Assembly: GCA_020137815.1 (NCBI GenBank)
Contig: CM035350.1
Span: forward strand, 7,637,447-7,701,446
Origin: Hormiphora californensis
Lineage: Eukaryota > Ctenophora > Tentaculata > Cydippida > Pleurobrachiidae
Length of the DNA: 64,000 bases
Reading direction: 5' to 3'
Positions 25,117 through 37,039 of the stretch are shown here, piece after piece. The notes beneath the pieces were generated by a model, which was given only the letters and a program-made list of their open reading frames with translations, made no database searches and had not been told where the DNA came from. Made by a program: the position numbers and the translations under genes. Within the stretch, counting starts at the first letter, position 1. Every line of letters begins with the position of its first letter.

Positions 25117-26376
25117 AGAAAGATAAAGAAAGATAGTGAGAGAGAGAGAGAGAAAGATAGTGAGAGAGAGAAAGATAGTGAGAGAGAGAATGAATTATAA
25201 AATGGTACACATGCAAAGCACACACACAGCGAGTTTATGCGCTTGCAAGGTCTAATTTAACATTGCACACACTGGACAGAGAAAGAAAAAGTAATTTAAT
25301 AATTTCCCACCTGAGGTGTCTTTTGAGTAGTAAGGAGCCCCAACTATGACGTCATCAAATCCATCATTATTGACATCTCCACAGTCAACACTGTACCCAA
25401 AGTACTCTCCTATCTGGTTCCCCATGATCTTCTTCTGGAGGTTCTGGACTCCCCCTGTAACAGTCAGCACATAGATACTCCCCCTATAAGCATCTGATTT
25501 GGGAGCACTAGCGATGACATCCTCTATACCGTCCTTGTTAACGTCACATAGAGCGGTTCCGTATCCGATGTAGTAGGGGAGATCCCCGTCCTGGGGGCTG
25601 GAGGAGATGGTATCCCTTTCATAGCTCTCTGCCAGATAAGCACGGCCGTTACTAGTTGAGGCACCTGGACCCCCCATGAGGAGGGAATCCTCGGAGACAC
25701 TGAGACTCATCCCTGCCAGACAGGAGGAGTGCTCATATCCCGTGGTCTTGGTGTAACACGGCTGGAACTCCGTTACTTGTTCACTCAGATCGGCCGAGAC
25801 CACGGAACACTTCCCAATGGGTGGAGTATCGTACGTGGCGGGTCCTGAAGAGCTGAATTTCCACGTCATCTGGACGTACTTGTGGGCACAAGCCACGGCA
25901 AACTCCCCACCGGATCTCAGTGTTACACCCAACCACTGGTCTGTCTTGTTCTCCTGCTGATAGCCCCTGCCGTTATAGTTGAAGTAGGTACCGGTGATGG
26001 GGTCGATTTCCGCATTTCCTTCTTCGTCTATATCAAGGAACTTATTGCCCGTCCTGTCGAAGGAACGGACCTGGTTGTTACATATGGTGGTTGCTACGGG
26101 CGTCTCCAGGGACGCGGGTATGTCACATTGGTACACAGCACCTCCACTCTCCACCTCGCTCTGCAAGGTACGGGCTGTAGGTGCTCCAACCAAGAGCGTC
26201 TTCAGGTCATCAGATTTATGAAGGGCTACAGAGAACCCAAAACGCTCCCCGCCGTTACCCCTCACCACGTAGGGCGTTTTTGTGTCAATGTTAAAAGCAT
26301 TTCCGATGCAGAACAGCAGGGAGAGGACAAGGAAGATCCCCCTGCCGCTGGTCCTCGCTGGTTTTAACAAGGTCAT
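21444..26376 (-). CDS. Integrin alpha subunit
   Basis: Exons 26376-25311, 24978-23957, 23862-23553, 22494-22322 and 22070-21444 join in phase to about 1065 residues. Integrin alpha pairs with beta at the plasma membrane as an adhesion receptor. A signal peptide (GIFLVLSLLFCIGNAF) precedes a beta-propeller with FG-GAP repeats (GERFGFSVALHK; YGTALCDVNKDGIEDVIASA; EYFGYSVDCGDVNNDGFDDV; VVGDINDDGFDDVMVGSP; GVDMDSNGYPDVLIGS). Four Dx[DN]xDG-type cation loops are visible. Thigh/calf-like domains follow, then RERRSAEY, a furin-like cleavage site. The membrane helix is YLWIIIGSIIAGIFLLILL, and the tail KCGFFKRK has the conserved GFFKR clasp. I see no inserted I-domain. The vertebrate subclass cannot be assigned. 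A second last exon lies downstream. Confidence 0.93.
22521..23440. mobile_element. TA-flanked non-autonomous element in integrin intron 3
   Basis: The left end GGTCGTTCCAGAAATAACTT (22521) is inverted at the right as AATTATTTCTGGAACGCCC (ending 23440). TA dinucleotides flank both sides (22519-22520, 23441-23442), as in Tc1/mariner-type insertions. 920 bp, no transposase frame. Confidence 0.7.
25019..25190. repeat. (GA)n microsatellite in integrin intron 1
   Basis: A near-pure AG run over about 90 bases, followed by interrupted AGAGAGAAAGATAGTG units. It lies between exons 1 and 2 of the integrin gene. Confidence 0.95.
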
Positions 26377-27640
26377 TCACAATCCTCGATGTTGGTGCAT
26401 TTTCTGCACACACACTGAACAAGAAAAAAGGGAGAGAGAGAGATGGCTAATAAAAGTTTCAGTCCGCGGCGCTGCTGCAGTGTGTGTGTGTGTCACGTGG
26501 GCCTGTGTAACTGTCTTTGATTGGTCGACCGGGGAGTCACTTTCTCTGTAATTGAGAGAGAGAGAGAGAAGAGAGCTTGTATTGAATTAATAGAACAGGA
26601 AAACCACCTGAGCAGTTTACAGAGCTGTATGTAGAGGAGAACCTTGCTAAAATGTACCTATAACAAATATTAATATTATATTAGTGAGATATAAACAAGG
26701 GGATATCTTTGGGATAATTATACAAAACGACAAGGGAGGCCACATACTGCATATGGTATGTGAGGGAGTCTATATAAATATAGCCTTCATTTCCGGGTCA
26801 GGAAAAGAGAGATAGAGAGGGGAGAACACAACACAGTATCGGCAATATAGTAGCTAGTATGTGTGTACACATGCATGCCGAGTACAATGCAGGGCGGAAG
26901 TGTGGTGCTGTTCCTCCTGTCCTCCAGACTCTCTCTCTATACATGCAGTCAGATGACCACAGAGCGAGGTCTAATAATAGAGACAAACAGAGACATTAAA
27001 GGGCTGAGAAACAGAGCACTAATGTAACTGATGGTTGCCAGCATAGCACGTAAACTGATATCTTGATCTTAATCCCTATAATATGTATTTGCCCCAAGTC
27101 ATAACACATATCATACCAACTGACACTACCACAAAACCACAACTGACCATGCAATGTGATATATCTGGGCTGATTAAATATTCCATTGCCATGGAGCTAT
27201 AACTCTTTGGAGAGTGACAATTGACATAGTACTGACATTGCCAAAAGAAGGGAGAGCAATTCTGCAGCAAAGCACACAAGGAGGAACTGCATTTTGTATA
27301 ACAGAGCGACCTTGCTATACGATGACTCAGTGCAAGTGAACGCGGAAGTGCGGACAGGTTATTAATTGCCTGCAACTATTCAACATGTGTGTCTGTTTGT
27401 TTTGAGTGTACTGTACAAGCCACTGTATCTACAGTTACTGGGTGTTACAATTCTATACATATGCATACACGCACGGATGTTAACTGTCACCTTCTTGTTC
27501 TTACTCAACAAGTCAAACCAATGCCACTGTGTTTTTATGTGGCCATATGGGGCGTGGGCAGTTACACAGTACAACAACACATACAACTGCAATTTGCAAA
27601 CACATTTCGCTTCAAGTGCATTTTCCATTCCTCACCACTG
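26377..27640. other. Upstream region of the integrin gene, no gene seen
   Basis: This holds short GA/GT microsatellites and a CACGTG box at about 26494 near the integrin start. Nothing here has coding signal that I can support; all frames are short. Confidence 0.5.
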
Positions 27641-27644
27641 ACCA

Positions 27645-27905
27645 CTCTAAGTCTACTCGTCTTTCAATAAGAGTCTCTTTCGCGTTCCCAGTGATCTGTC
27701 CCAAAACCCAAGGTCAGGCCGTAAAACAGCTGTATGATGTATTGGTGTATCATGATGCAGTCAGCAGCTGTTGCACGGCCTGACCTTGGGCACGTCGCGC
27801 CCCTCATGTTCGAGCGCCCGTAGGCAAGGCCTGACCTTGGGTTTTGGGACAGACTGGGAACGATAACGAGACTCTCTTTGAAAGACGAGTAGACTTAGAG
27901 TGCAT
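27645..27905. mobile_element. Small foldback element
   Basis: CTAAGTCTACTCGTCTTTCA (about 27648) through CCCAAGGTCAGGCC is inverted at about 27829-27903 (GGCCTGACCTTGGGTTTTGG ... GACGAGTAGACTTAG). The arms of about 74 bp flank a core of about 110 bp. Confidence 0.8.
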
Positions 27906-28419
27906 CATGCACTCTAAGTCTACTAGTACTCGTGCACTGCATGATCCCTCAACCCTCCCCTGGCCCTACCGGTCGACAGGTAACACAGTGTTACTAACAC
28001 TGTCCCTTATAAAGGCTGATAGGAGGACCTCATGGCAGCTCAAATCATGGGAAGAGATGTGGCCGATTTTTTGGTACGCGCAAATACAACGCCGCGCAAA
28101 TAGTTTGAATGAATTGCGCGTACTGTGCGTGCGGCGCGCGTTGTGTGGATCACTGGACGGAAAATAATAATAATAATAATGAGCATACTCGGAAATGTTC
28201 AGGTAGTGCACAGGTCGAGAACACAGGTAGTGCACAGTCACGCGCAAATCAAAATCAGGTAAGTCACATTGATGAGCCGCGCGAGTTTGAAAAATAGATT
28301 AAAATGTCTGGAATCTGTTCATTTCATCGCAGACCTTCTCCACGACCGTGTCCAGACCTTGTGCTGACCTTGTGCTCGACCTCGTGCTCGACCTCGTGCT
28401 TGATCTCGTGCTTGACCAA

Positions 28420-28459
28420 TGACCTCTCTCTGTCTCTCTCTGTCACTCTCTCTCTCTCT

Positions 28460-28502
<43 letters not shown>

Positions 28503-28554
28503 TCTCTCTGTCTCTCCCTCTGTCTCTCTCTGTCTCTGTCTCTGTCTCTCTGTC

Positions 28555-28631
<77 letters not shown>

Positions 28632-28636
28632 CCCCT
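28420..28636. repeat. (CT)n-(GA)n-(CT)n self-complementary tract in element 1
   Basis: A CT run flips to a GA run at about 28463 and back to CT at about 28503, so adjacent tracts are complementary. The same arrangement occurs at 36290-36497 in element 2. Confidence 0.95.
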
Positions 28637-28829
28637 CCCTCTCTATCTTTTGTATGTCCCTGACCTCTGTTAGGCCGGTTGTCGATTGGGTTGGGTTGAG
28701 GTTTACCATATTAAATGTACCAGAACGCCCTATACCAAGTTAGGGCCTAACATTTACCGCTTACCGATGTGAAAGCCACCCTTTCCATTTAGGATGTTTG
28801 TAAAAATGAAAAAAACAGGATAAATTAGT

Positions 28830-29160
28830 AAAACTACAATCCCAGAAGCAGTTGGAGGTGTTTACTATCATGATGGAGGAGCTTGAGGATATTCACTAAA
28901 ATTATAGCTTTGACTTTACTCATAACTCCAGGTAAGGTCCGCCGGCTACCTCCCCCTGGCCCCTCCCCTACTCCTGGACAGTGGACGTCATCTTTGAATC
29001 ACCCATTTATGTCTAATTGGCTTTCTTTTCTTCATGAGTCCTCCCTGTGTCGAACAGCTGGGAAGCAGAGCTGTCCCAACAAGGGCGCCACCCAACTACC
29101 ATTTCTTTTCTTCGCTTCAATTACGTTTATCTATCTCTATTCTCTAGTCATGAATTTGCG
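28830..29160. repeat. Internal ~350 bp direct repeat of element 1 (copy 1)
   Basis: The segment from the AAAAACAGGATAAATTAGTA block to the start of the GGAGAGAT array recurs at about 30395-30760 nearly unchanged, and its last ~130 bp again at 31222-31350. In element 2 it recurs at 36665-37020 and 37640-37765. Each copy is followed by a microsatellite array. The frame starting MRIFTKIIALTLL is open in several copies, but only because the copies are near identical. Confidence 0.9.
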
Positions 29161-29170
29161 TTTTGCATGG

Positions 29171-29460
29171 AGATGGAGAGATGGATATGAAGAGATAGAG
29201 AGATGGAGAGATGGAGAGATAGAGAGATAGAGAGATGGAGAGATGGAGAGATGGAGAGATGGAGAGATGGAGAGATGGAGAGATGGAGAGATGGAGAGAT
29301 GGAGAGATGGAGAGATGGAGAGATGGAGAGATGGAGAGATGGAGAGATGGAGAGATGGAGAGATGGAGAGATGGAGAGATGGAGAGATGGAGAGATGGAG
29401 AGATGAAGAGATGGAGAGATGGAGAGATGGAGAGATGGAGAGATGGAGAGATGGAGAGAT
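29171..29460. repeat. (GGAGAGAT)n array
   Basis: 8 bp units head to tail, with occasional AGAGATAG variants at the left edge. Confidence 0.97.
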
Positions 29461-30370
29461 GGAGATCGATGGAGATCGATGGAGATCGATGGAGATCGAT
29501 GGAGATCGATGGAGATCGATGGAGATCGATGGAGATCGATGGAGATCGATGGAGATCGATGGAGATCGATGGAGATCGATGGAGATCGATGGAGATCGAT
29601 GGAGATCGATGGAGATCGATGGAGATCGATGGAGATCGATGGAGATCGATGGAGATCGATGGAGATCGATGGAGATCGATGGAGATCGATGGAGATCGAT
29701 GGAGATCGATGGAGATCGATGGAGATCGATGGAGATCGATGGAGATCGATGGAGATCGATGGAGATCGATGGAGATCGATGGAGATCGATGGAGATCGAT
29801 GGAGATCGATGGAGATCGATGGAGATCGATGGAGATCGATGGAGATCGATGGAGATCGATGGAGATCGATGGAGATCGATGGAGATCGATGGAGATCGAT
29901 GGAGATCGATGGAGATCGATGGAGATCGATGGAGATCGATGGAGATCGATGGAGATCGATGGAGATCGATGGAGATCGATGGAGATCGATGGAGATCGAT
30001 GGAGATCGATGGAGATCGATGGAGATCGATGGAGATCGATGGAGATCGATGGAGATCGATGGAGATCGATGGAGATCGATGGAGATCGATGGAGATCGAT
30101 GGAGATCGATGGAGATCGATGGAGATCGATGGAGATCGATGGAGATCGATGGAGATCGATGGAGATCGATGGAGATCGATGGAGATCGATGGAGATCGAT
30201 GGAGATCGATGGAGATCGATGGAGATCGATGGAGATCGATGGAGATCGATGGAGATCGATGGAGATCGATGGAGATCGATGGAGATCGATGGAGATCGAT
30301 GGAGATCGATGGAGATCGATGGAGATCGATGGAGATCGATGGAGATCGATGGAGATCGATGGAGATCGAT
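29461..30370. repeat. (GGAGATCGAT)91 perfect 10 bp array
   Basis: 910 bases made of 91 units with no variant that I can find. The unit length is not a multiple of three and the unit has no stop in any phase, so all six frames are open through the array. Confidence 0.98.
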
Positions 30371-30760
30371 GGAGAGATGGAGAGATGGAGAAAATGAAAA
30401 AAAACAGGATAAATTAGTAAAACTACAATCCCAGAAGCAGTTGGAGGTGTTTACTATCATGATGGAGGAGCTTGAGGATATTCACTAAAATTATAGCTTT
30501 GACTTTACTCATAACTCCAGGTAAGGTCCGCCGGCTACCTCCCCCTGGCCCCTCCCCTACTCCTGGACAGTGGACGTCATCTTTGAATCACCCATTTATG
30601 TCTAATTGGCTTTCTTTTCTTCATGAGTCCTCCCTGTGTCGAACAGCTGGGAAGCAGAGCTGTCCCAACAAGGGCGCCACCCAACTACCATTTCTTTTCT
30701 TCGCTTCAATTACGTTTATCTATCTCTATTCTCTAGTCATGAATTTGCGTTTTGCATGGA

Positions 30761-31222
30761 GATGGAGAGATGGATATGAAGAGATAGAGAGATGGAGAGA
30801 TGGAGAGATAGAGAGATAGAGAGATAGAGAGATTGAAAGATTAAGGGATGGAGAGATAGAGAGATAGAGAGATGGAGAGATGGAGAGATGGAGAGATGGA
30901 GAGATGAAGAGATGGAGAGATGAAGAGATGGAGAGATGGAGAGATGGAGAGATGGAGAGATGGAGAGATGGAGAGATGGAGAGATGGAGAGATGGAGAGA
31001 TGGAGAGATGGAGAGATGGAGAGATGGAGAGATGGAGAGATGGAGAGATGGAGAGATGGAGAGATGGAGAGATGGAGAGATGGAGAGATGGAGAGATGGA
31101 GAGATGGAGAGATGGAGAGATGGAGAGATGGAGAGATGGAGAGATGGAGAGATGGAGAGATGGAGAGATGGAGAGATGGAGAGATGGAGAGATGGAGAGA
31201 TGGAGAGATGGAGAGATGGAGA
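30761..31222. repeat. (GGAGAGAT)n array
   Basis: 8 bp units following the second copy of the 350 bp segment; the left 100 bp mixes GAGATAGA and GATTAAGGGAT variants. Confidence 0.95.
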
Positions 31223-31380
31223 GAGTCCTCCCTGTGTCGAACAGCTGGGAAGCAGAGCTGTCCCAACAAGGGCGCCACCCAACTACCATTTCTTTTCTTC
31301 GCTTCAATTACGTTTATCTGTCTCTAGTCATGAATGTGCGTTTTGCATGGAGATGGAGAGATGGATATGAAGAGATAGAG

Positions 31381-31727
31381 AGATGGAGAGATGGAGATGG
31401 AGATGGACTATGGAGATGGAGAGATGGAGAGATGGAGAGATGGAGAGATGTGGAGAGATGGAGAGATGGAGAGATGGAGAGATGGAGAGATGTGGAGAGA
31501 TGGAGAGATGGAGAGATGGAGAGATGGAGAGATGGAGAGATGGAGAGATGGAGAGATGGAGAGATGGAGAGATGGAGAGATGGAGATGGAGATGGAGATG
31601 GGGATGGAATATGGAGATGGAGATGGAGATGGAGATGGAGATGGAGATGGAGATGGAGATGGAGATGGAGATGGAGATGGAGATGGAGATGGAGATGGAG
31701 ATGGAGATGGAGATGGAGATGGAGATT
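31381..31727. repeat. GGAGAGAT array passing into (GGAGAT)n
   Basis: 8 bp units with TGTGGAGA variants up to about 31580, then nearly pure 6 bp GGAGAT units to 31727. Confidence 0.95.
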
Positions 31728-31909
31728 CTGGGTTTGGGAAGGGAGGGGGATGCGGAGGGGGGAGGGGTGTAGTAGTAGTGGATGTTTGTGTGGGGTGTCT
31801 GTGTGAAGGGTCAGCATGTGTGGGTCACCATGAACTGATTTGTAATCTCTAAATTAGGCGATCTAATTTAGGCCCTACCCAGTACTCCACATCAGCGGAG
31901 AAAACCTTA

Positions 31910-32150
31910 CTCTCGTTAATTAAGCTCTCATATTTCAAGAAACTTTTCAATAAGAAACTTTTTTCTAGGAAACTTCAAGTGTAAGCAATCCAAAAACAAA
32001 AAGAATTTCTTCTATATCAAGAAACTAAACAAGTTGGGGGTGTTCTATTTTGTTGTGGTGTCTCTGAATTGTGTGATTTACATTTGAAAAGTTTCTTATA
32101 AAAAAGTTTCTCACTAAAGCGTTTCTTAAAAATCGAGAGTAAGGTATATC
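31910..32150. mobile_element. Nested palindromic element (within element 1)
   Basis: ACCTTACTCTCG...AAGAAACTTTT at the left is inverted at the right (GTTTCTTAAAAATCGAGAGTAAGGT). It is also present at 38307-38550 in element 2, so the nesting predates the split of the two copies. Confidence 0.6.
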
Positions 32151-32492
32151 TAAAAAGATGATGACAGTAGATAAATGTAGGATTTCCTAAAACCTGCTCC
32201 CAACCTCCGTACTGATATCTAATCTCTTCATTAGGCCCTACCTCTCCACGTCCCAACAACCGATAAAAAACTAAATAGATGTTGGATGTCCCTAAACCTG
32301 CTCCCATCCTTTGTACTGACTACTGATATATTCTCTCCTCATGCAGGGTCGAGACAGTGATATCTATTTGTTTGGAATATGACCAGATAGTATATGGGAT
32401 CGCCTCATAACAAGCACAAAGCTGACAAAAAGCCCAGGACCAGTACACGATATTTAAATTAACCCTGTGCGATAGAAATTGGTAAGTCTCGT

Positions 32493-32990
32493 TAAAGTCA
32501 GAGTAGACAGAAAAAGAATTGTACAAGCTTGATTGATGTAGTAGAGCAGAACTCTCCGAGTATTTTCACTTTTCCCGCTCTGAAAAGATACATTCCTCGC
32601 TCTATTATATTTGTTACCAGGGGGCTGGAACTCTATCTCGCTATGTTCTGTGGGCACTGGGCGTGTATGCCCGAACAGTGAACCTGCCCCGCCGTGTGTA
32701 TAATAGAGAGCAATTTCACAGCGAGGAATGTATCATTGTATCTTTTGAGAGCGGGAAAAATGGAAAATACTCGGAAAGTTATATGCTCTAAAGTCGGATT
32801 TTTTGAAGTTGTCACCCCCCGTTTCGTGCGTGGAATGTTTTTGTGCGTCACATCACATGTTAACGTGTGGTGTGTGCGTCAAAATTGATAAATTTCACAT
32901 GCGCAGTCATTTTGGGGTGACAACTTCAAAAAATCCGACTCTACTACCTCAATCAAGCTTCTCCAATTCTGCTTCTGTCCACTCTCACTT
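32493..32990. mobile_element. Nested foldback element, same family as 188-1593
   Basis: The ends AAAGTCAGAGTAGACAG and TCTGTCCACTCTCACTT match the arms of the foldback element at 188-1593. Inside it, GTCGGATTTTTTGAAGTTGT (32796) and its inverse near 32920-32940 mark a further nested palindrome. The same structure occurs at 38897-39394. Confidence 0.65.
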
Positions 32991-34456
32991 CAATGCGTAC
33001 GTCAGTATTCCCCACTGACCGGCTTCCTTCATTCATAGCTGTGACATGCATAACTAGAACTGTGACGTGTGTATGTGTGTGTGTTTATAACTGTGTCAAT
33101 ACATTAATTGTCACTGAAAAGATAGTAATGTTGTTACTGTCCGAGTTATCTAGCTTATTCGGGTTTATAAATAAAAATATCAATATCCCCTATAACAAAT
33201 GAAATTTTCATTTGTTATTGGGGATATTTCTTTGAAAAGGGAGCAAGTGTACGGGTGTGGTTGTACCATAGTTTTGTGTTAGGACTATCCACTATAACTG
33301 TGTTACTGTTATTGTAAACTGTTTTTTCCATTTCAGTAACTGAAGGAGCTGCTAGTGCAAAACTATATGTGGAGGACTACAAAATATATATATATATATA
33401 TATATAGAGGACTACAAGTGCAAGTGCAGTACAGTGCAAGGGGATCGCTAGTGTCTAATGAAGCCGGCTTATCAATTATTGGCGTAATGACGTGGCTGCT
33501 CTGACTTACGATGACATTGGATCTGGTATTAATAAAGATTTGACTCTACAAAGACCATAAAAAGGCCATGGACTCTATATTCTAAAATACTCGAAGCTTA
33601 TAAGAAGAGTCATACGAAATACGGGCTGTGATTGTGGCTGTGATGAGCTGTCGAGGTGAGAGGACATGTAGATTTCATGGGTTTAAAGTAACTGTGAAAG
33701 TTGTGTTTTCTCCTTTTGGTCGGGATACGAACTGAATAGGGTTTTATTGTAGAACAACGCTACGTTCTACAATATGATATCAAAATTAAAACCCGTCGAA
33801 TACTCTAGTACTCATTTCATAAAGCTGGTCAGTGGTCCAGATCCGGCCGAAAGGAGAAAACACAGCTTCCTCGTTAATTATGCGGCTAATCAACAATTTT
33901 CTCTCAATAGCTGAGAAACTGATACTGATAGTTCCCATAATTTATGTGAAAAATGCGGATCTGTGTGTTATATTTATAATTATCAATTGCCATGCTATTC
34001 ATTATCATATTTTAAATTTTGTTACCTTGTTTATAAAACTAAAAGATGTTTATAATTTGACTCCCTACACTGGCGAAAAAAGGAAGATGCTACTGGTTCA
34101 AAGTTTCAAACATTGTTTGGTAATGTCATGTCATGTTTTTGTTCATCAGCAAGCTGCCGTCTGCCCTGGTAAATTGACGCCAGGGCGCGAATGTTTGTCT
34201 GTTTGTCTGTGACTTGATGGGAGAAACGGCTGACGCGGAGATCAACTCTGTGGGAATTTCGCGCGAGATTTCACGGCGCGCACGTCGTATGAAAGGTCGA
34301 GCACGAGGTCGAGCACAAGGTCTGACCAGTCACGTGACCACTGCGCGTCGTTGAGCCGCAGCGCGAAAAAAAGTGCTGACATTGACCGGACCTTGTGCTC
34401 GACCTTGTGCTCGACCTTCATGTGCTCGACCTGAACATTTCCGAGTATGCTCATAA

Positions 34457-36042
34457 TAACTATGTTTATATTCCGCCCATATCCGACAGGGACAGAGCAG
34501 CGGAACTGCTACTGTCACTGAAGGATGATCTGAACGGTTAATATACTGGTAAGACCTCGCAAACTTATCCCTAATAGAACAAAAAATAATAAAGAAAAAA
34601 TACACCGGCTCACATTACTATCGGCTCACATAACTATCGAGGTGACTGAAAACATAACAGACTGAGTTAGAGTCCTGGAACTCTAAAAATTGATGTAAAA
34701 GTCCGTAGATTAGAAACACAGAAAAACACTCGTGCTATGAAAAACCCCAATATATGCTTCACACTTCTGCTCGCCACGAGCTATAATACAGAAAAACAAT
34801 TAAAAACGGGTACCAGCCAGAGCACATACCTCAGCAAGAAGGAGAGTGTTAAGAGGACAGTCCAGTCTCACCAAAAGCCTCAGTGAAAAGACTAGTCTTG
34901 AGCTTAGACTTGAAAGATTCCACAGACTCAACAGCTCTCAGATCAAGGGGAAGCCCATTCCAGACTTCAGGCAGGTAAACCGACGGACGTCTTCTTCTCA
35001 ACTTGGAAGTCGCATTGACACTTGATAGCTTAGGGTACTTCAGCTTGAGGCCATCAGGCCAAGCATTTCCTCTAGTAGCCCGGATCACATGAAGTCCATC
35101 ATCAACAGGGACCTGATCTTGCAGGTAGTCAGGGGCCAATCCATGTACAATCTTGTACGCCATGAGGCATGCTTTGAACGTAACTCGTTGTTCCACAGGA
35201 AGAACATGCAACTCTTTCAAGTATGGCATGTAGGTGTCTTGGTGACCGTATAGGCCATAAACAAATCTGACACACGAGTTCAAGACTCTCTGAAGGCTGT
35301 TGAGAAGCTTCTTAGGTAAGCCATGGTAAAGGACATTACAATAATCCAATCTTGAAATGATGAGCTGCTTAACAAGGAGTATCTTGGTCGATTTATCCAG
35401 ACATCGGTTTACTTGCCATAGATTCTTCAAAAGCAAACCACATTGTTTCTTAACACTGTTGATTTGTCTCTCCATTGAGAGGTTGCTATCAAGGAACACT
35501 CCTAGTGTTTTTCCTGCATTACCCGTAAAGTCCACTGGGCTTATCTCCACTCCACCAAAGTCCACAGTGGGCTGATACACCATCTTATCCAGGGCACTGT
35601 TTTTGCCTAACAGCAGGAATTCAGTCTTTGCCTCATTGCACTTTAGCCAGTGCTCACTCATCCACTCTTTCACACTTGACAAGCATTCCTCAGTCCTCTC
35701 CTTTGCCAGTTTCCAGTTTTCCTCATCAGTTGGTACAAAGCTGATGTACAATTGCGAGTCATCCGCATAAAGTTTAATCCTCAAGCCATAAGGTTTGACC
35801 AAATCTTGCAATTCCTCCACATACAGTAAAAACAACACAGGTCCAAGCAGTGAACCCTGCGGAACTCCACAAATCAGAGAGACAATCCTCGAAAGTTCCC
35901 CTTCCACGTTTACCCGATAAGTCCTCATTTGTAGATAGTTGGCGAACCAATCCAAGACAGAACCCCTCACTCCAAACCGTCCTTCAAGAACTTCTAGCAG
36001 CTTTCCATGGTCCACTGTGTCAAAAGCGGCGCTCATATCTAA
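34457..36042 (-). mobile_element. 3' part of a CR1/Jockey-like LINE
   Basis: Carries the reverse-transcriptase C-terminal half (separate entry) and about 390 bases of 3' untranslated sequence running to the edge of element 1. It is continuous with the LINE segment at 40887-43200 once element 2 is removed. Confidence 0.8.
34849..36042 (-). CDS. LINE ORF2, second part (reverse transcriptase palm to C-terminus)
   Basis: Enters from element 2 at LDMSAAFDTVDHGKLLE (RT block with the first catalytic Asp), then GVPQGSLLGPVLF, LYADDSQLY (YADD catalytic box), LGVFLDSNLSMERQI and the thumb/C-terminal region ISRLDYCNVLYHGLP ... PSVYLPEVWNGLPL, as in CR1/Jockey LINEs. The frame is open to a stop at 34849. 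The 5' part lies at 40887-42668; the two are separated only by the element 2 insertion. Confidence 0.9.
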   Translation of the reverse strand, partial: LDMSAAFDTVDHGKLLEVLEGRFGVRGSVLDWFANYLQMRTYRVNVEGELSRIVSLICGVPQGSLLGPVLFLLYVEELQDLVKPYGLRIKLYADDSQLYISFVPTDEENWKLAKERTEECLSSVKEWMSEHWLKCNEAKTEFLLLGKNSALDKMVYQPTVDFGGVEISPVDFTGNAGKTLGVFLDSNLSMERQINSVKKQCGLLLKNLWQVNRCLDKSTKILLVKQLIISRLDYCNVLYHGLPKKLLNSLQRVLNSCVRFVYGLYGHQDTYMPYLKELHVLPVEQRVTFKACLMAYKIVHGLAPDYLQDQVPVDDGLHVIRATRGNAWPDGLKLKYPKLSSVNATSKLRRRRPSVYLPEVWNGLPLDLRAVESVESFKSKLKTSLFTEAFGETGLSS

Positions 36043-36305
36043 TGAGCATACTCGGAAATGTTCAGGTAGTGCACAGGTCGAGAACACAGGTAGTGCACAG
36101 TCACGCGCAAATCAAAATCAGGTAAGTCACATTGATGAGCCGCGCGAGTTTGAAAAATAGATTAAAATGTCTGGAATCTGTTCATTTCATCGCAGACCTT
36201 CTCCACGACCGTGTCCAGACCTTGTGCTCGACCTCGTGCTCGACCTCGTGCTTGATCTCGTGCTTGACCAATGACCTCTCTCTGTCTCTCTCTGTCACTC
36301 TCTCT

Positions 36306-36368
<63 letters not shown>

Positions 36369-36400
36369 CCTCCTTGTCTCTCCCTCTGTCTCTCTCTGTC

Positions 36401-36498
<98 letters not shown>

Positions 36499-37039
36499 TC
36501 TATCTTTTGTATGTCCCTGACCTCTGTTAGGCCGGTTGTCGATTGGGTTGGGTTGAGGTTTACTATATTAAATGTACCAGAACGCCCTATACCAAGTTAG
36601 GCCGGGCCTAACATTTACCGCTTACCTATGTGAAAGCCACCCTTTCCATTTAGGATGTTTGTAAAAATGAAAAAAAACAGGATAAATTAGTAAAACTACA
36701 ATCCCAGAAGCAGTTGGAGGTGTTTACTATCATGATGGAGGAGCTTGAGGATATTCACTAAAATTATAGCTTTGACTTTACTCATAACTCCAGGTAAGGT
36801 CCACCGGCTACCTCCCCCTGGCCCCTCCCCTACTCCTGGACAGTGGACGTCATCTTTGAATCACCCATTTATGTCTAATTGGCTTTCTTTTCTTCATGAG
36901 TCCTCCCTGTGTCGAACAGCTGGGAAGCAGAGCTGTTCCAACAAGGGCGCCACCCAACTACCATTTCTTTTCTTCGCTTCAATTACGTTTATCTATCTCT
37001 AGTCATGAATGTGCGTTTTGCATGGAGATGGAGAGATGG

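Larger units (their letters stand above)
28180..34453. mobile_element. Large non-autonomous TIR element 1, 6.27 kb, carrying satellites
   Basis: It begins TGAGCATACTCGGAAATG and ends with the exact inverse; the inverted repeat is 25 bp. It is flanked by TAA on both sides (28177-28179, 34454-34456), although the left side is a TAA microsatellite. Both subterminal regions carry repeated AGGTCGAGCACA boxes. Inside are CT/GA tracts, three copies (one partial) of a ~350 bp segment, large GGAGAGAT/GGAGATCGAT arrays and nested palindromic elements. I see no transposase. Element 2 at 36043 is a close sister. A 3 bp duplication of TWA type would suit PIF/Harbinger, but the superfamily is an inference. 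Confidence 0.75.

Noticed and set aside
28883-29230. MRIFTKIIALTLL... frame found in three near-identical places
   Set aside because: Conservation is explained by recent duplication of the whole segment; the frame runs into the satellite and shows no coding signature.
29144-30460. Very long open frames over the GGAGATCGAT and GGAGAGAT arrays on both strands
   Set aside because: They exist only because the repeat units contain no stop codons in any phase; codon content is pure repeat and there is no start, domain or gene structure.
33832-34212. 126-codon frame in both large elements
   Set aside because: Present in both copies but with frame-disrupting differences (the second copy is split) and no recognisable domain.
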